Positions 9,294 through 24,161 are shown, numbered from the stretch's first letter. The stretch is 64,000 bases of DNA from Spirodela intermedia (GCA_902729315.2 LR746265.1:1406892-1470891); one strand, 5' to 3'. Translations and numbers: made by a program. The notes: a model not told the origin generated them from the sequence alone.

Positions 9294-12200
9294 TTACGCC
9301 GCCAAGCTCTTGGAGGCGATCTCATATACATTCTCGGAGAGCCCATTAGCCGCCAGAATCTTCTCCAGTTGTTCCTACAGTCAAGGAAAAAAAAATTAGA
9401 CAATGTTTTCTGTAAAACGGAGGGGGGGGGGGGGGGGAGGGGTTTGACTTCATTCCATTTCTGGAATGGTCAACGTCATGGAGGAGGAGAATACTTTTGC
9501 CAGGGCCTGTCTGTAATCATCGAAGCGCCTCCACCTAGAGAAGGCGGAGACCATGCGGGAGGCAACCTGAAGTCAAAGGGGGCAAGGATTTCAGAAGCCG
9601 AGGGTCAATAGATAGATATTAAGTCAACGAGTTCGGTGAGGTGACATAAATCACCTGAGGGTTGAGCTTATCCAACTGCAGGACGATATCCCCCAAGAAC
9701 TTGTATCCCGACCCGTCCTTGGCGTGGAAATTCACCGGGGACGCACAGAATCCTCCGACGAGAGCGTAGACCTGAGATAGAAATGAAGAGAAGTAAGGTC
9801 AACGACGGGAAGAACGATGCCTTTTATGCAAGGATGATCTGTTCTACCAGAGAAATAGAAGTATTATCATTTCTATGCTTATTGATCATCACTTATTATT
9901 TATTCATATATGGATAAATATGCCGCCTACCTTATTAGGATTGCGGAGGTCAAACGAAGGATGCTTCAACAGATTCTGGACATTCGCAACGTTCCCAGGA
10001 ATGTCCGACATGGCTTGGAGAGAGAGCCATTTATTCACGACCTGACAAAAAAGAACATTGACCAAATTAAGAAATGTCAACGGCATAAAAGGCCATTTCC
10101 TGCGTTCATCTAAGAGTTTGGGGCCCACCAAGAAGTCATCCGACCACTTTTGGTAGAAATCCAACAAGACCTCCTCTCGTGCCAGGCCTGGGTTCTGAGC
10201 TATGGCAGCCAGAGCAGCAACCTGATCGGTCATGTTAGTCGCAGACTTGTACTCGTCCAATGCGAGGTTAGTCAACTCCTCGTCCCCCAAGGAAGCAAGA
10301 TAAGCTGCAGGACGATGAACGTGGGATCAGAAAACAGTCAAATATGATGACGATGGTTGGGACGGTGATCTGGAGTAAGCTCTGCAAATGGGCATACCAA
10401 GAGCAACATTCTTCAACGCACGCCTTGCCAGATTCTCGTGGTCGAATGTGTAAGGTTCTGAGCTTCTATTGTTTATGACCTGTGAGGAAAGATGCTGAGC
10501 ACCCCTGTTGCAGTAAATAGAAAAAAAATTCCCACCCAGCTAGCTGCAAGAACATTGATCTAAGAGGAAGAACAGATAAACACAAAACAACTGTAAAAAA
10601 TAAAATAAAAATCCCTGGCGAAATGAAAATTGTCTGCTGGGTTATTTTAATGAACAGCCAACAAGGAACTAATCAGAGGAGTGAACAGCTATCAGTTGCA
10701 TGATCTAGAGGATTTAGATCGATATGCTCCAAGTATTATTTCAGTAATTGCCCAAAAAAGCTATGATTTTGAAAGTGCCTCACAGTTGAGAGGAACTCTT
10801 CTTTCAGTTGAAGAGCGAGCTCTTTTCTGATGAAACTCCGGACTGCATGGACGGCATCTGGATCAGCAACCTCCATCAAGTCCATGATCTCCCCCTCACC
10901 CGGCAAGGTGACAGCTTTTGCGATGAATTCCTAAATCAGGAATACAATCGTGACAGACCATCAAATCATGGCATGTACATCAAAGTACCGGAAACAGAGC
11001 AACTCAGTCAAACCATTACTTTATCCAAGCTGGGGTCGCGTATGATTGTTCTGAGCCCCTCCACAAACTTAGGGTTCAAAACCAGGGGATTACTCTGCTG
11101 AAAATCAGCCACCAGGCTGAGCATGAGCTTCCTCGAGAGTATCTGGCCCGCCTCCCAGCTGAAACAACATAGAGTGTTAATTTTATACCATGGTTTACAG
11201 AAGAAGAGAGCACATAGAGTGTTATTATTCAGTTGCATACCGATTGAACCCATCCGAATCATGTGCAAGCAGGGAAAATAAGTCCTCATCAGTGAGATCA
11301 GAATCGAGACGGATAGGAGCACTAAAGCCACGCAGCAAAGAAGGAATTGGCCTCTCGGCAATGTTCGCAAAGACAAATTCATCTTCCTTCTGCTCAAGTA
11401 AAAGGAAAAGTTAATATCAAAAGTAAAGGTAAGCATTAGAACAAAAATTATGAGCGTTGGGGAGGATATGGGATTATAAATTCAGATTGTAGTCAATCAT
11501 CCAGGGCTACGTTGAATTATATGAATCCCATGTTCCTGGTACCCATAATAAACCCCGAAATAGAAAAAGATGATATATGGGGCACAAAATCCAATCAACA
11601 GGATGAGGAAATCAGAGAAATGAATGTCATTGGAGCACACACAAGCGTTTGAGACATATTTATCGAATCAACATGTAGATTTCAGTGTCAGACATTCTAC
11701 ATTCTTTGGAAATATTGTAATAGGCACACAGAAAAAAAACCAACATACTGATCATCCCACAGTGAAGTGGGAATCATCTCCACCTATAATAGGTACCTTC
11801 ATACTATTTGATTTGAACGTTAACTGGAACATCCGAATTATTTTTTGAATGTAAGTTTACGTAATAATGCTCCAAAAAGCGGCGGAAGATACCTTATTAA
11901 CTTTAAGAATTGTCGTAAAAACTGGCTGACCATTCTCCATGACCGTCTCCAGGGTTCCATCATGATACACAGAGGTGATAGGAATGTCCTCTCCGCTTGA
12001 GGTGAGTAGGCCGACTGCCACAGGTATAAACATTGGTTCTTTCACGTGCTGGCCAGGGGTTGCTGGAACTCCTTGACTGAGGATAAAAAATTTAAAACTT
12101 CATCGCTTCGTTTCATATAATATCACTGCAAAACTCCATAACAAATGACACAACGCAGATGATTTTTAAGAAAAAAGTTCGCTAAAGTTGAATGCTGACT

Positions 12201-15200
12201 ATGTTTCCATTGTCAAGACATACGGATAAAAGGAATAATAAAGAACATTTTTTAAGGACCTGTTGCAGATTCATCACGCCATGTTCAATAAAACGAGAGG
12301 AATTTCGTGGGAAGCTGGCAGCATACCCCTAAACCCTCTGGCTATCTTAGCGCAGAGGTGGTCACAGCATTCTTGAGGTAGTGATTTTTTACCTTCGTTA
12401 TGATGTAAGGTCTGAGGATACGCAAACTTTTCTTAAAATATCCAAGTGATTTTTAAACAGCAACTTGAGAGAAAAAGTCAAGTCACCAGAACCTTTCAAA
12501 TAATCAATTAACCAGACCCAATAACAGATTATGCTCCAATATGATAGCCTACAAACCTTCTCATTTTAATTAACCTCTGCATACCATTGAATTTACTGAT
12601 TGCAAGAGTCTGCGGGCAAGCTGTGGGCACTGAGGGCCTTTTTGGTAACAAGGCATTCAATTTGACAATTATCATGCAGTAGGCACAGCTATTCACACTG
12701 ACAACAGCTTTACAATTGTGCTGACTAAGCAGACACTGAATAATAGGATTCTTACATATCTGAAACGTCCTTTTTTTTGTCAACACCACCGACACCCAAA
12801 AAAGTTTTCATTTTAACAGACAATGGCAACTTTTCACATCTCAAAGCATTACTTGCTCCGCATCAATGACTACTTTTCCTTTTTCATCTCACCAACGTCG
12901 TCTAAGATATTATTCGCATCAAAATCTAAATCCGACAAGAGGTTTAAAACTAAAAATGGAATCATTAAAAAATTCGTCTTATCTAAATTCTGCCACATAT
13001 TACTAGGACACGGGTAACATTAATTATAAAGTTATGTTAGGACATAAACAGCATCGCAGCGTGCAGTAATGGAGCTTTTAACTACATTACTAAATTGCTT
13101 CACAAAAAAACTTTTTAGAGAACGTGAAAAAAAAATTACACGTAAAAATTTCACTGTTGAAGCAATGATTGGTGGATAAAAGTTACACCAATTGGCACAG
13201 CTCTTAAGATAATCCAATCTCATAGGATTAATTCCTTTCTGTCCTTCAAATGTTGCTTACCGTTTCTGAAGTTAATGAATTCTTTCTACAATAAGGGATA
13301 CAGATAATTGCCTTATTTGGCTTCTCTACCACCCTGATTGCTTTATCTTCGAATGTTTCAAATAACAATTCCCCTTTGTGTACTAAACATCAAACATTTA
13401 TGTAATACAGAGTTTCAAATTTCATGAGCATTGTGAAAGCATGCATCAATTTGAGACAAAAAGGTCAAAGAAATAACATGCATATTGGAATATGAGGTTT
13501 TACCTGAATTTCAAAGAAAACGTCATTGCTTCACTGTTGTAGGATGACACAACTTTCACATTAGGGGTTCCAGCCTGAGAGTACCTATCCATTATGAACA
13601 ATTATCTACATGGTCAAGTGCCTCTCCCCAGACACCACTAATAGGGAAATAAAAGGGAAGAAAAAATACCATAACAAAAAATTAGAAAGATCTGCATCAT
13701 TAGCATCCCGCATGGCAGCAAAAAAATCTTCACATGTCACAGCTTGTCCATCATGTCTCTTAAAGTAGAGATCCATTCCCTGAAATAAGTAAATGTGTTC
13801 ATTGATCCTGGTATCATAAACCGTACAAGCTATCATTGAGGTCCAACATATTCGTTTGTCCAAGAAGAAGATAAACCGTTAAAGAGTTAGAAGATAAAAA
13901 CTTTTTGACGAAAAGGAACCTCAGCAACGTGAGATGAGAACGAAAATGAAAAGGTCATATACCTTCCGAAACCCTGAGCTTTCGAGTAAGGTTTTATACA
14001 TTCTCACAACTTCAGCACCCTGTTTATGTCACGTCAGCACTATTGTTAAGACAAACATGCCATGGGAAGGAAATTATCCAGACAAATGAACTTCAGCGGG
14101 AAACAAACCTTTTCGTACACCTGAAGTTGTGACGTTGGATAGAAACGTGTTTATTCCATGCATAGAGAAAAACAGAAGATAAGGAGATGAAGAGTCATGT
14201 AAGCAAACCCTAAAAGACAAAAGTTCTGGGCGTACCGTCACTTCACGACGACAATATTTGTTCCATTGCCAAGCAGGACGAATACGAGAAAAGCGATCAG
14301 AAACGTGAGCAGATTGATAACACTAATCTCTAAGCAGACTTTGAGGAAAATAAAGCAGCAGCTGAAAACCCACCTGTATAAAAATTGTCCATCTGTGGAA
14401 AACATAATGATGAATAAGAATCCAAGTTTCACTACAATTGATAGCAATACGGTCTAAGAACATTTTGAGCAGAAATGAGTATGGTCTGATAGTTACCTTG
14501 ATATATGAATGAGGCCGAATAGGATGTGCCATAGGACCTGCATCCTGAAAATAAATCAACACGTGTAAATTTTAGACGATCAAAATATTTCTAGCAAGAA
14601 AAATATGAAAGTTAAAAGGACTCTAGTCATTCATGTCTTTCTAAATGATGGTTAAAACCACGAAGAATTTGATCTGAGAAGCTAAATTTTTTTTTACAGA
14701 TAAGACATCTTGTTCTCCAAACCCCTTCATATCTTGATCACAGAAAAAATTCGAAGTAAAAAACATAGGTATATCATTTATGCCACAACAGGAGATATTA
14801 TAGTAGAAGGAAGCAAAGTATACCAAAGAGCATGAACTAGACAAAAATATTATCCAATAAAAAAGGCTACACCTGTGGGAACTGAAAGTTTCGGAGCCTT
14901 GAAACATCAGCTATGCGCTTAACTGTCCGGCTTCCCATGTCAGAGGAAAACTCCTATAAACAAGGGTGGGTCAACAATGTACTAACAGTCATATATTAAT
15001 TTTAAATAATTCAGGGAATGAGATTGGAATTGTGTCTAGTGATTAGACCACAATACAACCAAGATGATCCAGAAAAAAAGAAGTCAATATAGCAATATCA
15101 ATTATCAAGTATCCTACACTTTGTAAATCGTTGTGCAAGTGGCTTCGGATTATCTGAAGAAGAGGGGGAAATTTGAAAATTCGGCATGCCTTTGGCCCAA

Positions 15201-18200
15201 GGGAAAAAGTATCAACCTAGCTCACATGTAGCCAGCCGCTTACACACATATTTATTCCTCCCTTTTTCCCTTTTTTTCAGGGGTCTCATCAGACACCATA
15301 ACCATTTTTTTATTGGCCATAAGCGTGTGCCTTGCTAAGAGAAGCATGTGGCATACTGTTCTCATCAAAGTGCCATTTTCACGGTGATATCTAAAGACAA
15401 GTAAATTCATTTGCATGAGTCAGGGTGCAAACTGCCTTGAAAAAGTTAATAATACAAAGGATAAAGACCTGATCTCTGAATACTGTAAGGCCCTCCTTAA
15501 GACTGAGCTGGAACCAATCACGGCATGTCACTCTGCAACAAGTATATAAAAAAAAAATATTGGAGAAAAAAACTTTAAAACTAATCTAAAAAATAAATAA
15601 CGAAAGAAGATAATGTGGTAACGAGCCTATTCCTATAAACCTTCAGCCATTAATAAATCAAAAGCAAAAGATGTTAATCGGCTATTAGATTCTTCTCAAA
15701 AGCAAAAGATCGTGTTTTAAACATCTATAAGCCTTGATCCAATAACAAATCAAAGGAGGAACCACTCAAAAGAAATTAGCTACAATTTAGAAACCGTTAA
15801 GCAACATAACTTGATTACATTACCCTCCAAAGAGAAAAATATAAAAACTTGCTCTATGAGAAAAAGGACCAACCTGTTGCCCGTCCAGTTGTGGAAATAC
15901 TGCAAAGAAGAGACATTGAAGCCATTTCATATGATTTAAATATATTCAGAAATTTGATAAGAAAAATAAATATCATTAGTCAACAACTCTTTTAAAGCCT
16001 ACCTCATGACCGATAACCCCTAGTATTGCAGCATAGTCCCCATCTGTTGCCGTCTCAGGTGATGCCAAAACAAGCTTCGAATTGAAAATCTGCCAAAAGT
16101 TTGGGAATGATCATAAAAAGCTAAATCAGATCATACAACAGAGTAAATATTGTTGATGAAAAAAAAATTATAAAAAAAGGCGTACATTTAGACTCTTATT
16201 TTCCATGGCTCCCCTGAAAGAAAATAACAAAAATGTCAAACACTTCTATGTGACAGTCAAATGAGGATGAAAATTTGAAGTGCGTAACTTCAAACAAAAA
16301 CAAACTCATAGTTCCAAGGGCACAACAAAAATGAATGAAGAGATGATCCAGTTTTCACTCAGTTCCATAATTAAATTTCTGTCGAGAGATTCAAGCTGGG
16401 AAAAAGACCCACCAACCGACAAAACAATCCAAAGGCAGAAGAAATAATCCACATTTAAAGACGCATAGTGAATCAATCGTCATATATAACGTTAAGAATT
16501 GGAGAAACAATCCAGCTCCAAACCATATCCAGTTCGTTCCCATCATCAGGTCATCCAATCATTTATGGATTTATTTCTCATGTCCATGTTATATCCCATG
16601 TTAGACTCCAAGTAGATAGGTGGTCTGCAGTTATACTGAACTTTCAAATGATTAAGACTCATCATACTATTAGCGAATGATTCATATTAGGTATGCAAAT
16701 TCGAGCATCACATATAAGTTCAGGGAAACCATAAAATGTGGATACTTTAGACAATCATTTCATCATACTTTATCATTCTTAATCCATAAGAGGATAGGAT
16801 GCAATCAAGGATAAAAGATCTTAAAAGACTGCGATGATGCCAACTGGAAAAACACAGGAAACCGAATTAAAACTTACATGTTAAAGTCTGGAACAGCCAC
16901 AATGTTGAACAAATCAAGATCATATTCAAGACCAAAAACCTGCAGAAATAAGCTTTTTTCCTTACAAATTGATCAATTTCAAAAATAAACAGCACGCTAT
17001 CAAAACAACCCAGTCACCTCCTCATCCCATTTCATTGCAGCTTTGAGAGAATACATTGCGTGCGCTGTCTTTGGCAAGTCTTGCGCGGGGGTCCAAATCC
17101 TCAGAGACACTTCCCGGCCAGACGAGGTGATAAATGTGTCATCCCTACTTTCTAATTGTCCAGCAACCAGAGCAAATAAGTAGCTAGGTTTCTTGAAAGG
17201 GTCCTTCCATAAAGCATAATGCTTTCCTCCCTATTCAGAAATATGACCAAATTAAGGTACAAATTATGCAATGCAGCAACTCAGCATAAAGCAGAAACAA
17301 GACTAAAACAGCAAAAATTGTTACCTCAAGATCCCCTTGCTCTATAAGATTCCCATTGGATAGCAAAACAGGATAAAGAGTTTTGTCTGCTTCAATCCGG
17401 CAAGTATATATCGCCATGACATCAGGGCGATCCTAAGAATGGATCATAATGAGAATTGATCCGAGTCTCAAAAAAAAAATAAAAAACTACCTATGGAAAC
17501 AAGTGAATCGCTAAAACAGGAGAACAGAATTACATAAAACGTTTACTTTTTCCAAGCATAATTCAAAAGAGAATACCTGAAAAAACGTGATTTTACGGAA
17601 ACCTTCTGCCTCACATTGAGTACAAAAATTTCCCGAAGATTTGTAAAGACCCTATAAATATAACATGTTTACAGTGAAATGAGTACGTTTTCAACTAAAT
17701 ATGCAATCAAAATATATACCAAAACGTGCATCACCTCTAAAGATGTGTTGTTTTGAGGACATATCTCAGTAACAATTTCCAGAGTAAATGTCCCACTAGG
17801 GGGCCTTGTCAGCGTCAAATGATGCGAGTCCAGGTGAAAATCCTCCTCCTAGCATTGACCAAAGCAGACGCAGAAAAAAAAAAAGATATTCACAGATAGA
17901 ATGCAATACTCTTAAGCATAGGCACATGATTTTTTTCAACCTAAGAAATCCAAGAAAATCACTGCCTCGTAATCATTTTACAGAGGAAGATGGTCAACAA
18001 TATCAAATATATGAATAATCCAGCGAAATTCAGCGAAATGTCCCCAAGCCAAAAAGAAATTAAAAACAGTAATGCTTGAATATTACAGCAACGTGAGACT
18101 AGCACTAAATAATGTCATTGTTACTAAAATATCACGAGAAATGTCAAACCATTTATTTTATTTAGAAAGCCACGGATGTATAAAGTAGAAATATTAAATT

Positions 18201-21200
18201 TCATCCACGATAATCCATTAAAGCAAATTTTCCTTGCAACTTGTCCTGGAACACACCATGCAATACCAACATATTGAAGTTGTGCAAGTAGAATCAATCC
18301 AACGTCATTGCAGCAGACAATTGGCATTTGAATAGCACAACTTAACCTTGAACAATAAAGCCAGCTTAAATCATCATGAACACCCTCCAAGGTTATACTC
18401 CATAGAAATATAGAGCTGGCTCGCATGCGCTTCCCCTATCTATCAACGCATCAGTTTGGGTCTCTTCGACCATAGACACTGTTACATCCCAGCGACCATG
18501 TCCCACAAAGCCAGAGCATCACATCATTGATGTGGCCAAGCAACAAACATTTAACATTGCTGATATTCTACTTGATTAATAAACACCCTCCCTTCTTTTA
18601 CCTCTTGTTAATTGTATGCAGACGTACACACATACAAAATGTTTAAATACAAACACATACGCATTCTCTCGCTAAGCTGCACCACTTTTAAGAGAATTTC
18701 AACTGCTTCTGAGGAACTGGAGAAACGAATAAAACTAACAGGGATCAAAAGTGACATAAAAATACAGTTCTTGGTTAAGATGAAAAACAACCACCATTGA
18801 TCACGGAAACTATGGAAACTTTAAATAGGATACCACTTTAGTGACACAACAGTTGTGGAGTATCAAGGTAAAGGGAAAGAAGAACGAGGTGTAAAGTGCA
18901 TCAAACTTGAATGTCTGCTATAAGTCACGGTTCAAGTAACAAGTCAAGGGCATTGGATGGTAATAATGAAGAAGAACTGTGGATTATGCCTTCTCTTAAA
19001 TTTCATAAGCAGCTTTACGCACAAGAATCCATTTTCGTAAGACACTGGCAAAAAGCGAAATTTCAACTCGGAAAGTTAATTAAATCAATGCCCAGCAAGA
19101 ACTACCTTCAGATCCTTGTCATCAACTTTAACAGATAATAGCTTGACATCACGCCCATCAAGAACCAAGGGATGGGAATTTCCTGCGATATACAAATGAA
19201 TGGTCAGGGAAAATGAAATATTCCTCCGATAAAAAATGAAGCATTTAAAGTTGTAGCATAGTGACAAACTTGAGCATCAACAAAAAGGTGAATGATGCAT
19301 TGCTCAAAAGAACTGCACGAGTTTGGTTATTTTCAAAAAAAGGATAACATTATAACCACTTGCACGAAATATAGTGAAAGGATCTGTAAAGAAAACGGTG
19401 ACAACATCATGGAACACGGTAAATTTTATTGTTCCGGAAACAGACGAACCAGTTAGTCAATACACATATATCATTTGTTTGGAACATACCATGGAAGTAA
19501 ACAAACGGGAGATAAAATTTTAATATGCATGAAACAAAGATATTAGTATTACAAGTCTATGGAAACGGCATTTGGGAATTTGACTAAGCAAACCTTCAAT
19601 CCTTGGGGAGACTATAATCTTTGATGAAACAATTGTCTTCTCCTCTCCCAACAAAAAGCTCAAATCCACCTGCGTTTATGTGAAGGCGACATATTAATCA
19701 TTCAAGAAAAGCAAAACAAATATGCTCTTAAAAAGAAGCTATACCAACAATTCATATATTTATAGCATAAATGATATAAAGATCATCTCATAATAACATC
19801 AAATCCATCATGTGTACATATATATTTCATAACAAAACAGAGCACTCAGCTGTCACAACTGGCAAATGATAATGACACAATGGAGGTTTATCGTTTGATT
19901 TCCATGATGTTTAGAAACGCAAAAAAAATCAGCAAAAAAGAATTTAATAAGAATCATTGATGGTATTCACCCCAACAGTAAGCAAGCACATTTTCAAGAA
20001 CGGCCACACGCGTGGACAACAGCATTTGTGAATCAGACAAATCATAAATATATAAAAGGGATAACTGGGACTACAATGGAATAGAATTGCCATGTCATAT
20101 CAATCATTACGTTCAGCTAATACAATGAGTGATAGTACGGTTCCCAAACTTGTTCCCTTAGATGAAATGGAAGAAAACCTACAATTAAACTGTAGAGATG
20201 ACTTACAAGCCACCAGAGGATCCCACATGAAAATCAAAACGGTATGTGACATGAAAGGCAGGTGATCAAAAGAAGGATGATGTGACAACAGGATGTAGTC
20301 ATGCTCTTCGTCGGAAGTGTGGTTATGAATCACAGTTCCTTCACTCAAAACTTTCTGCGCTAATTGATCATAATCAATCGACTACTCACCATAAAAACAG
20401 CATTATCGTGGATGTAGCAGAAAATCAAAGGGAATAACGGCTACATACTTGTGCCAATGAAGTTGATCATTCTTAATGCCAGAAATTTCCACATATTCAA
20501 CAATTTTACGACCTTTCACCATAGCCTGCCTACATCTAGATCAGGAATTCATGAGCAATGAAACATTTGAATTCCCAGAAAATTTCATTGGCTTTGAATC
20601 TCTTTTCCAGATATCCATATAGTAAAAAACGTAATATAGAGAAAATGGCACCCAGGTTATGATATCAGAGAAAGAAAATTCCGTACAGAATCAAAGTAGT
20701 AATCTGGCATCTTATAGTCTTTCAAGAATATCTCCCTTGGGGCATCCATCTTTGATTCTTCCATCCCGGATGGTGCAGGTCGCGTTGCAACAGAGCAGCT
20801 AAGCCTCTTCCTCGCAAGCTTGGTTTCCTTAGTAAAAATAATTAAATTATTGATCATACCATCAGTAATGCAATCAAAACAATAAAAAAAATCTCTTATC
20901 AACAAGAGAGAACAACAAGGGAAATTCTTGGAAGAAAATTTAGGTGTCAATAAATATATTTATGACATCATCAAAAACATGTGAAGATATAGTAATTTAC
21001 TACGTGAGAAATTCAAGATAGACCTTGTTCTCAAGTGAGAAAACAAACTAGTTGATACAGAATCTTAGACAAAAGGTAATCAATTGATGACTATTCATGA
21101 AATTAAAAGTCCAACACAGGTAAGTAGTATCCCAAATTTTGGAACAATATATTGCTGGCTATGGGCATTTAATAACCAATCAGAACATAGAAAATTATCT

Positions 21201-22517
21201 ATAAAATAGTTGATTTACATCAAACTCAACATTTTCACTGTGAAAAAGTGTTTGACAAAGATTAGAATACAAAAAAAAAATCACTTTATATGCAAATCAT
21301 TGTTACGGTTGGAATTCCAGTTTTCCGCTGCTGGCACATCCCCAACGCATTTCGTGAGAGAATACTAGTTGGACTCTGATAAAAATTCCCCCGCCGTCCC
21401 CCACTTTAGAGCTCGTAGACTGAAAAGCTTAAGCCATTCTATTCTTTTATTCCCTAATTTTCTCCTCCTTTCTTCGTGCTGTCATGATATGACCTAAGTT
21501 GTACGTACTTAGGTCCTTCTTTTATTCCTCATTCCATTTACAAATGATCAGAACTAAAGAAACTCTAAGCGATTACGTACTCTTAGGCCTGTCTGTTTCT
21601 TCAGTTATGTCCACCTTCGAAGTAAGATTGTTTTCATAAAATTTTAACACAAGTAAGATCTAATAACATTAGGATACAGCCCCCACCTGTATCCACAAAA
21701 ACGAAGAAGCTCGGTGTCACAGTTCTACATGAATGATGCATGAAGCTTAGTGTGAAGAGGGCCAATTAGGACGCCATCCTATTCATGTAATAAATAAGGG
21801 CCAGAAGGAGTAATGCATAAAAAAAAGCTCATGGTACAGGTGACTCCAACGTTTAGAATAACTTACGACTAAAGACTGAGAGAACTGGCGGCACTTCCTT
21901 CGTGTAGCCTAAGCACAAAAGACAAAATACAAATCTGTCACAAACCCTGAGGTAGGACTCTGAAGAATTTATATATGGTCTCCTTTTATTTATCCATTAA
22001 CTCCAAAAGCAAATAGAAATCATATGAAGTAAAACACCAAAGGCAGTTCAATAGGTAAGGTAACTAACCTCCAAACAAATGTTAGACGTATTTTGATAGA
22101 AATATCTCGTTGGACGGTACAAAGAACAGTTGCCGCGAATGGAGTGAAACTGCAGGAGAAGAACAGAACAGAAATCCATAAGCAGATGGGAGAATTCGGA
22201 GAAAATGCAAAATCTAAACGGAAATTTTAATTTCTTGAAACCGGGAAAGTTTAGTTTCTTGCTTAGATGAGGACACACGCATTCTCTGAATATTCAACTA
22301 TACCGCTACCTGTTTCTAAGCAAGGTGATTTTTTTCTCTTAGAGAAAGAAAACCAGTGAAATACACCGTTTCTGTAAGCAACTCTCTAGAAGCATGAAGT
22401 CGTATCAAACGAATAAGCGAAGATTCAGAAAATCACATGAAAGGTCGAGAACAGTCCCAAAAGCCCGGTCCTCACCACCCCCGGACCTTTGCAGGGAAGA
22501 ATCAGACGAGAAGCCAT
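9294..22517 (-). CDS. M1 family zinc aminopeptidase, PepN/puromycin-sensitive type (organelle-targeted N-terminus)
   Basis: A zinc exopeptidase that removes N-terminal residues from peptides. The 33 exons total 2946 nt and 981 residues, close to the usual plant length. Exons: 22437-22517, 22069-22149, 21867-21908, 20687-20827, 19594-19669, 19106-19182, 17735-17848, 17577-17651, 17325-17432, 17018-17230, 16878-16939, 16186-16213, 16003-16089, 15874-15899, 15469-15532, 14873-14953, 14497-14544, 14374-14392, 14236-14240, 14109-14120, 13963-14019, 13670-13779, 13504-13584, 11893-12076, 11241-11389, 11020-11158, 10784-10930, 10398-10479, 10129-10304, 9931-10041, 9655-9771, 9495-9566, 9294-9374. 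Active-site features: GAMEN at 358-362, HEYFH at 394-398, and third zinc ligand E417, 18 residues after the second His. The first about 75 residues, basic and Ser/Arg-rich, look like a transit peptide. [19 protein letters not shown] starts the mature enzyme. The C-terminus is [13 protein letters not shown]. All phases close. The intron after exon 13 splits HE|YFH. Exons 1-3 rest on splice logic more than on homology. Confidence 0.93.
14109..14392 (-). other. Run of three microexons (19, 5 and 12 nt) in the aminopeptidase gene
   Basis: Exon 18 (14374-14392) encodes MDNFYT plus one base. Exon 19 (14236-14240) is the five bases TGACG between AAG and GTACGC. Exon 20 (14109-14120) is GTGTACGAAAAG between TTCAG and GTTTGT. 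Spliced together they read MDNFYTVTVYEK, the conserved family sequence just before [12 protein letters not shown]. Omitting the 5-nt exon breaks the frame. Confidence 0.85.
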
Positions 22518-22911
22518 GCCGCTTATACACCAACTTCACCTATCGCAGAAAGAACTAAGATTTATCACAGATAACAGACCACGCAATCATTCATCCGGAC
22601 ATGGACCTGAGGATCCCGTACGGAAGCAGCCCTCGCAAGAGGCAACCCCCGCGAGGTTCCGTCTTTATACGGATCTGTGGATAACACGAATCGTGGACCA
22701 GAAAATTCATCGAAATTTAACCTAAGAAAGAATATATGCGACGATCGGCACTAGGAACCCCAAAACCCGATCACTTAAACAGAAATTTGCATTCGCATTC
22801 TTACAGTTTCTCGATGTTTTAACCCCGTGATCGACCAACGACGAAGAGGACGAGAACGAAGAAGTCTCCCAAGCGCGACCGGAGAACGTACGAGAAAAAT
22901 CGATTTATATA
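22518..22911 (-). promoter_or_regulatory. 5'UTR and TATA box of the aminopeptidase gene
   Basis: On the minus strand TATATAAA lies at 22904-22911, about 390 bases upstream of the ATG at 22517. Transcription would start near 22875. No other gene is seen in this stretch. Confidence 0.5.
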
Positions 22912-23398
22912 GTGGAAAAGTAATATATCTTGTAATATCTTCGTCTTCCGGCAAAGTCCCAAGATCTCAACACTCTCCTACTGCTCACCGCCACCGAAAC
23001 TCCGCCACATCCTTCATCCACGCTTACGGCTCCACTGCTTTCCAATCCCCTCTCGAAAAGCGGTGGCAATGACCGTTGAGGTATCCAGAGTCTTGAATCC
23101 AACCGGGCCCACCACTTTATTTGTGTAAGCTCGCCGGTTGGCCCAAAAAGAGTTGACTCAAATCGATCCAGCCCAGAATCTATGGTAGGTCCGGTAAGTT
23201 AAAATTTTGCATCGAACCCCTCTTTCTGACTGAATTACACTTCAACCTTCTATAACTATATTTGTGTTCATACTCTAAAGTTATAATGGTTTTCCTTATT
23301 TAGTTTCCAATTGAGGAAACTTAGATTGGATAGAGGGAGAGAGAAAGAGAGAAGCAAGTTGGGGGTCTCGTGCTCCGCCGGCGGCGCATGACGTGGAA
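22912..23398. other. Spacer between cyanoalanine synthase stop codon and aminopeptidase promoter
   Basis: Contains TGGGCC-like words (about 23100-23175) that may serve the aminopeptidase promoter, and a short GA tract near 23335-23355 within the probable cyanoalanine synthase 3'UTR. No gene is seen. Confidence 0.4.
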
Positions 23399-23654
23399 TC
23401 ACTCGACTGGTACAGGTTGCATCTTCTCAGCTTCGTCCCTGAGCCCCTGGAACAGCACCGAGGACAGGTATCTCTCCCCGAAGCTCGGATGAACAGTCTA
23501 CAACAACAGAAGGAGAACCCATTAGAGAAGGCACAGAGAGTGTTATATATATATATAGAGAGAGAGAGAGAGAAGGCAGGTCAACCCTCTCAACCGCTGA
23601 AGAGGAGGGTGAATGTGGGTTCGTCTCTTTTCATCTTACCGAATTACTAAACAC

Positions 23655-23713
<59 letters not shown>

Positions 23714-24127
23714 CGAGTCAACCCTCTCAACCGCTGAAGAGGAGGGTGAAGGTGGGTCGTCTCTTTTCATCTTACAGAAACTACTAAACACAGAAGAGAG
23801 AGAGAGAGAGAGAGGGCGAGTCAACCCTCTCAACCGCTGAAGAGGAGGGTGAAGGTGGGTCGTCTCTTTTCATCTTACAGAAACTACTAAACACAGAAGA
23901 GAGAGAGATAAGAGGGAGGGGCTAGATATTTCTTGGCATGTCCTAACGACAATGACTGCACAGATACATGCATGTATATAAAGAGAGACAGAGACAGAGA
24001 CAGAGACAGAGAGACGGAGGGGGGGAAATAATTGGAGTTGAAGAAATGAATCCAAGCAGTTAGTTCTATAATTAAGAGGGTGAAGGTGGGTCGTCTCTTT
24101 TCATCTTATAGAAACTACTAAACGGAG

Positions 24128-24161
<34 letters not shown>

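Noticed and set aside
23613-23840. Open frames with Arg-Glu or Leu-Ser repeats over GA/CT tracts (also near 3221-3560, 28000-28100, 40453-40719)
   Set aside because: Dipeptide repeats from (GA)n microsatellites, not genes.
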